From: Calonectria ilicicola
Lineage: Eukaryota > Ascomycota > Sordariomycetes > Hypocreales > Nectriaceae
Direction: 5' to 3'
DNA: 64,000 nucleotides
Assembly (NCBI GenBank): GCA_020809705.1
Contig: CP085829.1
Coordinates: 930,001-994,000 of the forward strand
Under the pieces are notes generated by a model. That model was not told where the DNA came from and made no database searches. It saw only the letters and a program-made list of their open reading frames with translations. Numbering within the stretch: the stretch's first letter is position 1; every line of letters starts with the position of its first letter. Shown piece by piece: positions 56,146 to 64,000 of this stretch. A program made the position numbers and the translations under genes.

Positions 56146-58800
56146 AGGGGCAGTTGTGTAGGACTTTGAGTTGGAGATAGCATAATAAGTGCTACAAAGG
56201 TGTGAGATTATGTCTTGGGAACATAATCGGTGTTGAGTAATCTGGTGAAACCAGTAAAGTAGACTTCAGAGTGTATATTTATTCTATATAATTTATTGAT
56301 ATTATCTATTACCCCGCTATATTTCTTCTATGTGAGCTTGATTCTTCTACAATAGGTTCAAATGTAAAATACCACAGCTTCACTTGGACAACAGACTATG
56401 CTTGGGACGGCAGAAATGCGTGAGCGTCGAATCACCGACTTTTTTCTTTTTTTTTCTTCTTTTGACCACAATTGCCTAGTGCCAGATTAATGTTACAGGC
56501 CACAAGGGTCAGAAAGGTTGATTGTCTATGTAGCGCCCCACTTAATCTTGTAGTTCTTATTGGTGCAGATGTCGAAAAAATATTAGTCATTTGCTTCTAG
56601 ATGATTGATCGATTATTAAAAAAAAGCCCAAGGTTTAGTACTTTTCTTTTTATTAAAATCTCAAACAAATTGAAGTACTTTTACTTTTCCATATTTAGTT
56701 AGTGCTGACGCGGTCTTGTACACAATTAACTTCTGACCCTTGTGGCCTATTAGCTTGTTCGGAGCTGGGATCTCAAGGCATCGGACTTCCCGCAATTCAT
56801 TCCACGTATGCTTTGATACACATCCGAAAATTAGTGAATTCGCAGAATAGTGACGTGAGTTGTCTATAAGCTTAGTCCTCAAAGTAACATTGCAAGAGAT
56901 AAATACCTGTTATGGCAAAATGAGTCATTTCCTTGCCTTTCAAGTCGACGCTTGCGCTAACACATCAATGCATCCGCCCACAAGCGTTAATGTTGAGTCT
57001 GTGTAGCCTGGTCAAAACTCTACTCAGGTAGGAAGCCCCGAAACATAGTTTTTTAGTCCTTGGATAGAAAGGGGCGGAGGAAGAGGTAGAATATTGATGT
57101 TCACGTTGTGTTGATATCACGAAGCAACCGAGGACTGGGCATAAAAGGTCTATTAACACCTCAGAACTCCGCATTAGAATTCCCAGGAAGTGGGCTGAGA
57201 GCCATCTACCTAATTGAGCGAGTTGCACCAAAGTGCAAACAGAATAAACTATTGAACCAGGCCACGTTAGTTATCATTTTTGCCTCTTGGCATATATATC
57301 CCGATATGTATGTAAGATTTTCCCCCGCACCAATCAGCCCCGTAGAAGCGCGGGATCCGTGGACCAAGGCCGAGACGGACGCCCTCATCATGCGAACGCC
57401 TCACCACAATCCACGAAAATTCCGACGCTCTGATAGCCAATCAATTCACTGCATTGTACTTGATCCTTGCCCGGTCTTTAAGGTCCGTAAAAATGACGCA
57501 TGATCATCGGCCGTGACATAACAATCCGGCCTGGGGGCTTGTCGCGAACAAAAGCTACAGCCATTCCAAGGTACGGGCACTAAAGCGCAACCGAACTGTG
57601 AGGATCCGCACCTCCTGTTATGTCCGTTAGCCGGTTAGGCCAAAAGATGAGTCCATAATCGCGAGGCTCGTAATTATGGGTGCGGATAACAGGTGCTAAT
57701 GAACATCCGTAATGTACGGTAGCCCAGATCGTAACACCTCATAACGGTGAAATCCGAACGGGGTCGCTGTTTCGATAATTCATCATCGCAAGGCTTGTGT
57801 TTAAGATGGAGTGGAACTTCAGCGAGCTACATGTTGAAACCTCCAACATTTCCTATTACTAAAATTATACATTAAGCAAGGATAGATACGCTTCGGGGAT
57901 GCCGACTCCGGCTGTTGACTGACAACAGATAGTGTCGGCTACTACTACGTACCAAGCTGGAAGCCAGCCATATGTTGGGGGTCGGGGCATCGGTCGGAAC
58001 ATCGGATCTGTGCACGGTTCAATTCATTCCCAATCCCAACTCCAAAAACTTGAGACAGGAGTGTTGGCCGAACTGAGAAAGTGGAATGCCCAAAACTGCC
58101 ATGTAGTGAGGACAAATTTTAGACCACGGACCCCCATTTGATCAAGCGGCATAACTCACACCATGCTAATTCGCGTAGTCTTGTGTTGGTATTTGACCAA
58201 GGTACAAAGACCCCGACTCTGGTTTCGAACGGCAAACACGTATCATGCATTTCTCATAAACGGAGTGTTTCGCCAAGCCTGGTAATTAACACAACCCCTG
58301 TACTAGGGTCATGCTGCATTGAGGCACAGTTCTGGATGCTACGAACCGAAGTGCACTAAAGAGGCTCTCCACATCTACAACAGGGCGTAAATGTTAAAAT
58401 CTTAGTTAGAAAAACAACAATAGATTATCTCAGTTACTATACATCCTCTTGCCTCGTTGGTTGTCTTTCACTCTACAACATACTTTCAAGCAATCGATCA
58501 GTGTCGCTCAGCACTTTTACATCAACATGCAAAACATTTGAATGACTTCATTGAATTAATCCACTGATGCTATCCATATTTATTGCCAAGCAAATTTTTC
58601 AATCACTACACCCCAGCAGGGCGGTGTTTACGCCCTTCAATGCCGGTGCCCATATTCTCCACCTCCCCTATATCTCGAAGGAACCTGCTTCTCAACCCTA
58701 GCAGTGTTTTTCCTAAAGCACGATGTCAGCCTCAAACTTAGCAAACCTTGGATTGAAGTGTTGTTGCTTACCTCCTAATGTTGGCGTATGTCGGAAGTAT
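56146..58800. other. Gene-poor spacer, no gene seen
   Basis: More than 2.6 kb without a frame supported by splice signals or motifs. Poly-T/A tracts occur near 56440-56460 and 56610-56650. Short inverted sequences (CCTGTTAT and ATAACAGG) occur at 57.6-57.7 kb. Confidence 0.5.
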
Positions 58801-59034
58801 CTAGCACTCCCAAACATATGTGCACTTGGTGCCCGCAGGAGTGCAGCTTGACTTTCCGTTGGTACCAGATCCAGCAAAGTGACCGTTCATGTTTCCACAC
58901 ACGGCAGGCAGAGATGGGCTGGTGTATTGAGTGTCAATCTCACAAGTGAGATCGCTAGAGCAAGTGCCCGAAAGGTTCCAGGTTGCTGCCGAAGCCAGTG
59001 GCACAAATACAGCCAAGATGGTAGAAAACTGCAT
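58801..59034 (-). CDS. Small secreted cysteine-rich protein, 6 cysteines (77 aa)
   Basis: A single exon on the minus strand. The signal peptide MQFSTILAVFVPLASAA is followed by a 60-residue mature part with six cysteines: GTC, LTC, AVC, SSC, TKC and the C-terminal WEC. It is rich in Ser, Thr and Gly. A TATA-like element (GTTTATAAG on the minus strand) lies about 105 bp upstream. It has no recognised family; its size and cysteine content are effector-like or antimicrobial-like. Confidence 0.78.
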   Translation of the reverse strand: MQFSTILAVFVPLASAATWNLSGTCSSDLTCEIDTQYTSPSLPAVCGNMNGHFAGSGTNGKSSCTPAGTKCTYVWEC

Positions 59035-61023
59035 TTTTTCTGTTGGCGAAGGTGGTTTGGATAGAAGAAAGGTCGAGGTCGAGGTGGTTGTGTTGAATGA
59101 TGGAGGAATGACGATTATGTCGGGACAAATGGTGACTTATAAACACTTAATCTACTTGACACTCTTTGACCGTCTCTTAGTATGTAAGAGATATTGTAGT
59201 CGTAGATCGGCACGCGAAACACTTAGGTCTGTGCTAAGCCTGACTTGGAGATGAGGATCAGCGCCTGGCGGTGAGGTTGCAAAGACCCTTAAGGTTTTGA
59301 ACCTCGTGTACTCCTAGGCGATGTGGGGTATAATACGTATGCCTTCTGTCAGTGCTTTTTTACAGCCACGTTTGAGGTTAAGTTGTGTCTATACAAACTC
59401 GAACATTTATCTCAGTTGATATGGTAGTCCATGATGATGTATTACAATAGTAGCATGAAGACTTTGCAAATATAATCTCGACGAAAATGATTTGACAGTT
59501 CTACAAACGAATCCCACTAAAAAGCAGAGAGTGGGGGGCATTGACAACACTCGGCTCGTCGGGTTTTGACCCACTGACAAAGTACACACAAAAGTACGCG
59601 TAACAGGATCAAAGGCCGGCACCACCCGGTTCGCTTACACCGACTGCGATTATCACAATGCAACAATGGCTCATGGGGGTAGATGCGGTGAATTAATGCC
59701 AGTCACAAAAACTACTCCAAGGGGCGAGGGCCTTGTGCGCGTATAGCCCACCAATGAAAGCAGCCTTTCGAAGGAGGCACAGGACCAGCCTCAAAGGTTG
59801 AGTGCGGCCCGGACGGGAGACCGGCACTGGAAAGTTTGTCTCGACACACTTGAACTATTATTTTAAGACAGTCATGGCAGTCAAATTTTAACCGGGCGAC
59901 TTCCTCGCGGTCGAGTTCGGAAGATAAAGTTGACGAGGTGTGGGGCTTACTAAAGGGTGTTTGCCCCGAGGCCGCTTACCAACCACGATTTCTTCAGCTG
60001 TCTTATTCTTTTAGGATATCATATAATTAGCACTGTACAGGGGGCTCATGATATGATGTTGCCAAGAGTGGAATGCCCAGGAACCTCGTATCCGAACCCT
60101 CGCGGGCTTCATGGCTGAGTAAAATATCTAACGTACAGTACAATCCCTGAAAAACCGTACCCCCTCTACCTTTTCCTACCATCTTTCAGCTAAATTTTAA
60201 TTAAATATTATATAAATAAACTAATAAGTAATTTATTTATAATGTTTATTATCTTTCCTTTACTATCAGATTGACATATCCAGGCGGTTGAGTTCCATGC
60301 TGCTAAAGGTACAGAAGTCACAGCGGGACAATCTTTCAAGGGGTGTCTTGTATGTTGCTCAAGTTGGTCTCTTCGGGCCAGAATCCGGTGACCATGAAGG
60401 CTATACAGCCATTTTAAGTGTAAATCGTCCGAAATTCTGCCAGAATAGAATAATCTCATCACAATTTTAGGCTAATACGTATATTTTTGCTTCATTCTCA
60501 AGATCGAAGCGGCTTTAGGTTTGGGGTTGACTAAATTTGCCCTTCCACATCTGAAGACACTTAGCACCTTTTAATTTCCAACAGTCTTGGCGTTTATGAA
60601 AGGCTGACAGTTGCATTGTGAAACCTATAGCTATCTATCACATTGCCGAAAGTTTGTATGGTTTTCCCTAATGCTACCTAGGAAATAACTTTGAGTCTCG
60701 CCATCCCATACGCAAATGATAAATGAAGTTCCATGAGAATTGAAGTCTATGAAAAATACCTGATGATTTGAAAATTCTATATTGCGATCCCCTCCTCCCA
60801 TAATCATCTTTTAAGATGACTCCTCCAGCCCCCGCCCGGCACCTGATGCATGATTATATATAAAAGTCACTCATGGTCGCGCAAGGTCTAATCCGCCGAA
60901 TCAATTCGTAGTTTGTCTCCCCCATTCGATTTCACAAAACTTTTCAGTTTATTCACCCTCCCTTTGGCTCCACTCCAAATTCACCTCACCTGATTGTTTA
61001 CTAGATAAACGCCAGTATATGGT
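59035..61023. other. Intergenic, no gene identified
   Basis: The part 59560-59960 is less AT-rich than its surroundings and contains short self-complementary stretches, but it matches no RNA family I know. The rest shows no supported gene. Confidence 0.4.
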
Positions 61024-62031
61024 TTATACTCTTTCGTCGGAGCCGTAAGGTTCTGGGTAATGCGGGGCGTGTGGTTGTTCGAGAGGGACCTGCACAGACT
61101 CGTACCCGGCCTGTTGCTGATAAGAGGGCCCCTGTTGTTCCCTTCTATCGCGATTGTGAGATCGAGACCTGTTGGATCTGGATCGGCGGCGACTTTGGTT
61201 TCGGTCCTTCCAGGCGCGGTTGGCCAATTCTCCCTGCTGGTGCTCTTCAAGCTTGTTCAGTCTAAAGCCTAGGATCAGGTAGTCGACCACGACGATGAAC
61301 TCCTCGAAGATAGCCATAGCGACGAATACATCGACGCTTCCGCCAACAACTGAGAACGTTTTGTTGTGAATAAAGACAGAAATAGCCGAGTATGCGAGCC
61401 TGATCAGGATGAATGGGAAGGCAATCATCACAGCAACAGAAATTCGTTTCTCTTGAGTAGGTACAGCGCCAAGCGAACTGCAGGAGATCAGCAAGATGAA
61501 TGCCATGGCCGCAAATGCAATGATGTAAAGGATGATGCCGACTTTGCTCGTTGTCGCGGGCTCTACTTGACCGTTTGAGTTTGTCGATCCACCAGTACCT
61601 CCTGCAATGCTAAGAATAAGGCCGATTGTAATGAGGAGTTGAATCACACGGAAGTGTTTGATAGTAAAAGTAGGAGTGCCCCGAGTGTTGACCCAGTCGA
61701 CCCTAACAGGTTTAGTCAGCCAAGAATATGTCAATTCCAAAGTCACAACTTACAATCTAGACAACATCCCCAGTGTTGCAAGTAACAAGGGCGAAATTCC
61801 AATTGAATCAATGATAAGCGTCGCCTTTAGAAGGCCTGTTGAGTGATCGGAGTAGGTTAAGAGCTGGCAAATCGCGCCGACGATTCGCACAAGGCAGAGG
61901 ATGAGTGTGTAAACCCAACCAGAAGCTCTTGTGAAGCCATGGCGAGAGCAGATGATAAAGGCCAAGACAAGGGCGGGAATGTAGACAATTAGTTCTGCGA
62001 TGGAGACGCCGCCTCTAGCGCTGAAGGTCAT
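61024..62031 (-). CDS. DUF7702-type integral membrane protein (318 aa)
   Basis: Two exons on the minus strand, 62031-61754 and 61702-61024, with a 51-bp intron (GTAAGT donor, TTAG acceptor). About seven hydrophobic segments are visible, beginning GVSIAELIVYIPALVLAFII. The landmarks CSRHGFTRASGWVYTLIL, ISPLLLATLGMLSRL and FPFILIRLAYSAISVF are shared with the divergent gene next door. The C-terminal tail of about 70 residues is polar, with an arginine/serine-rich part (SRRRSRSNRSRSHNRDRR) and a proline-rich end. The family is fungal and of unknown function. A transporter, receptor or membrane-enzyme role cannot be chosen from the sequence. Confidence 0.85.
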
Positions 62032-62750
62032 TGTGGGCTATGGTTCTGAAAGACTGCGAGAAGTGATGAAAGAGATACAAGAAGAGTGTGGTAGGGTTTG
62101 TAGACGAAAGAACTTGTTGATTTGATCTGAGTGAAGCAATCCATCCATCTTCAAGATTTCTACTCTACTTATACTCCACAACGATCAATTCAATCATTAT
62201 TGTCTGAAAACAACTATACTGAATAGAGCATCCATTTCGACGCGGCTGTGTAAGCATTCATTCAGCCCTCCTCCAAGGGTCCTTGCCACGGTGGAGCGAG
62301 CGCCGACGAGCCAGTCTCCAGTGACTGCTTGACAACGCACCAAACCCTTTTGGGGGGTCATTTCGGCGCTAGTCGCCCACAGGGCTGATCGACGTCACGT
62401 CGGCCAGTCCCAAGTTGCATTTTACCATTGAATTTACGTGTATCGGTGGCTGTGAAAGAGAAAACAAATGCCATTTTCGATTACTAGTTCCTCCAAGAGA
62501 ACCAATAGATGTTTGATGATCCATTGCCGGTTCCCGAGCCACCAGGCGACGCCGAGATGCCAGACTTACCCAATGTGGATGGCATTTCGACGACACCACG
62601 ACGCAGTGTTTTTGTTAGACATCCACGTTGTGTATTTAACCACAGGCTACAGCATTTGCAATCCTTCCATTTCAAATTTGCCTCTCATCAGTTACATTCT
62701 TCTTTTTCTCCATTTTCAGCTCCCAAGACTTCCCCCTGTCCTCTTTCCTA
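62032..62750. promoter_or_regulatory. Divergent promoter with a repeated CATTTCGRCG motif
   Basis: The 719 bp between the two paralogous membrane-protein genes contain CATTTCGACGC (62233), CATTTCGGCGC (62359) and CATTTCGACGA (62583), all in the same orientation. Two more copies follow beyond the second gene, at 63833 and 63860. It matches no factor site I can name. Confidence 0.4.
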
Positions 62751-63583
62751 ATGGGTCACGTTACGCTCGCTGATGGCCTTGCTATTTGGCAATTAGTCTA
62801 CTACGCTACGGCCCTGGGCTGCGGCATCTGGGTATCCGCTCGCCATGGCTTTCTCAAAAGTTCCGGGTGGATTTTTCTCCCAATATTCAGCACTATGCGA
62901 GTCATCAGCTGCTCAGCTCAGATAGCAACCATCACAGCTAAATCAGACACGCCTGCAACAATCGCCATAATAACGGGGCTGCTGGGTCTCTCTCCACTTT
63001 TGCTGGCGACCTTGGGCATTTTGTCCAGAGTGTAAGCGGATGCCTTGCTACCCTACATCCCAACAATCTGAACAGTTTCGTTCTAACATCATTTCACAGA
63101 TACTATTCCTTTCTTAAAACACCTTGGAACATGATATTTTCATTTTTTGTCGTCAAAGTTGTTCAGGTTCCCACTGTCATTGCCCTCATTTTGGGCATTG
63201 TGGGTGCAACCAGTGCGAACAACTTTGCGGAGGTTCAGGATCAAGACACGATAAAAGCTAGTGTCATTATTTATTTGGTGGTATTCATTCTCCTATGTGT
63301 ACTTGCCCTCGGCGCAACTTGTGGAATTCGCATCACTGGGAGAGGAGAGAACCGATTGCTGCATGCGGTGGTAATCACTCTCCCTATCATCTTGATCCGC
63401 ATCATCTACTCTATGTTGTCGACCTTCTCCAACAAACCGAATTTTTCAGCTATTAGCGGCTCGACGGCAGCCACCTTGATTGAGCTTTTCATGGTGCGCA
63501 TCGAAGAGATGCTTGTAGTCTTGATCTATCTCTGGGCTGGCTTCAAACAGGAGACAGTTCCCCTCAATGAGGACGGGAAATAA
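62751..63583 (+). CDS. DUF7702-type integral membrane protein, paralogue (254 aa)
   Basis: Two exons, 62751-63031 and 63100-63583, with a 68-bp intron (GTAAGC donor, TTCTAAC branch, ACAG acceptor) at the same position relative to the protein as in the neighbouring paralogue. The start gives MGHVTLADGLAIWQLVYY. The landmarks SARHGFLKSSGWIFLPIF, LSPLLLATLGILSRV and LPIILIRIIYSMLSTF align with the divergent gene. About seven hydrophobic segments are present. The product lacks the long Arg/Ser-rich tail of its partner and ends shortly after the last membrane segment. Function is unknown; the pair probably arose by an inverted local duplication. Confidence 0.85.
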
Positions 63584-64000
63584 ATGGGGAAAATTGAGAA
63601 TCTCAAGTATCGCGCGAAGAGAGGGGATTTTGGAGCTGGAAAATTGGGCATCGCATCACTGGCGGCACATGCAGCGTTTGAGATGTGTTCACCAAAGAAG
63701 GCAGCAGCCGATGAAAGGGCGCCAGATCAACAGTTGGACGCAGTAGTTTAACCGAGATATGAGGGTGGGAAGATGAGCGAATGACGATTGAGGATTTTGG
63801 GCCGACACATAGACTATTCCTCTTTCGGGGGGCATTTCGACGCTAAAATTGAGGGACGGCATTTCGGCACTCTTGGTGGCTGTGATGGACAATGACCCAC
63901 TCAACCTGAATTGATTCATGCTTCTGAGTGTGAGATTTTGACCTGTAGATCGACTCGCCAACTTCACTGCGCTGGTTTTGTTTGTGACCACTCGACTTGG
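63584..64000. other. Right edge, no gene seen
   Basis: No gene is supported. Two copies of the CATTTCGRCRC motif (63833 and 63860) lie here. Confidence 0.4.

Noticed and set aside
59700..59860. Possible 5S rRNA gene
   Set aside because: A GGACGGGAGACC-like stretch resembles part of 5S rRNA, but the rest of the conserved fungal 5S sequence is absent.

Overview
The window is nuclear DNA of a filamentous ascomycete (Pezizomycotina, probably a Sordariomycete; the class is inferred). Protein-coding genes are broken by short introns of about 48-110 bp with GTRNGT donors, CTAAC-like branch sites and YAG acceptors. The gene families are typically fungal: NACHT-ankyrin and HET proteins, a Zn2Cys6 regulator, a LaeA-like methyltransferase, a short tyrosinase and a CBM1 protein. 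One short CCCTAA run matches the usual fungal telomere repeat. Exon structures were rebuilt by hand from splice signals and frame continuity. All multi-exon models listed close in frame, except the two whose defects are described.

Layout. (1) 1-9 kb: the 5' part of an F-box gene running off the left edge, then a 2145-aa NACHT-ankyrin NLR-like gene. (2) 10-16.3 kb: a transport/oxidation block of an MFS sugar-type transporter, a convergent NCS1 nucleobase-type permease, and a 2-oxoglutarate dioxygenase divergent from the permease; their shared promoter carries three GATAAG sites. (3) 17-18.7 kb: a secreted tyrosinase. (4) 20.9-29 kb: a Zn2Cys6 regulator followed by an acidic orphan ORF, a hypothetical gene, a seven-exon GGPP-synthase-like gene with an altered second aspartate motif, and an APH-like kinase. 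(5) 29.9-35.6 kb: a 97-aa two-TM protein, a LaeA-like methyltransferase and a secreted metallophosphoesterase. (6) 36-41.4 kb: an AT-rich part with an interstitial telomere-like repeat, and a ZZ+HET gene bracketed by two MITE-like inverted-repeat elements. (7) 43.5-49.7 kb: three small secreted cysteine-rich genes (one frameshifted), a FAD oxidoreductase, a split tRNA-Trp and a secreted repeat protein. (8) 51.7-59 kb: a GH28 rhamnogalacturonase-type enzyme, a metzincin-like protein with a C-terminal cellulose-binding module and a 6-nt microexon, and another small secreted protein. (9) 61-63.6 kb: two divergent paralogous membrane proteins of the DUF7702 type.

Together this reads as an accessory region of a plant- or litter-associated fungus. 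It holds self/non-self or immunity-type genes (NLR, HET), secreted wall-degrading and effector-like proteins, nutrient transporters and isolated secondary-metabolism-type enzymes. No complete biosynthetic cluster is visible: the GGPP synthase has no recognisable terpene cyclase or P450 within the window. No rRNA gene, CRISPR array or intact transposase gene was seen.
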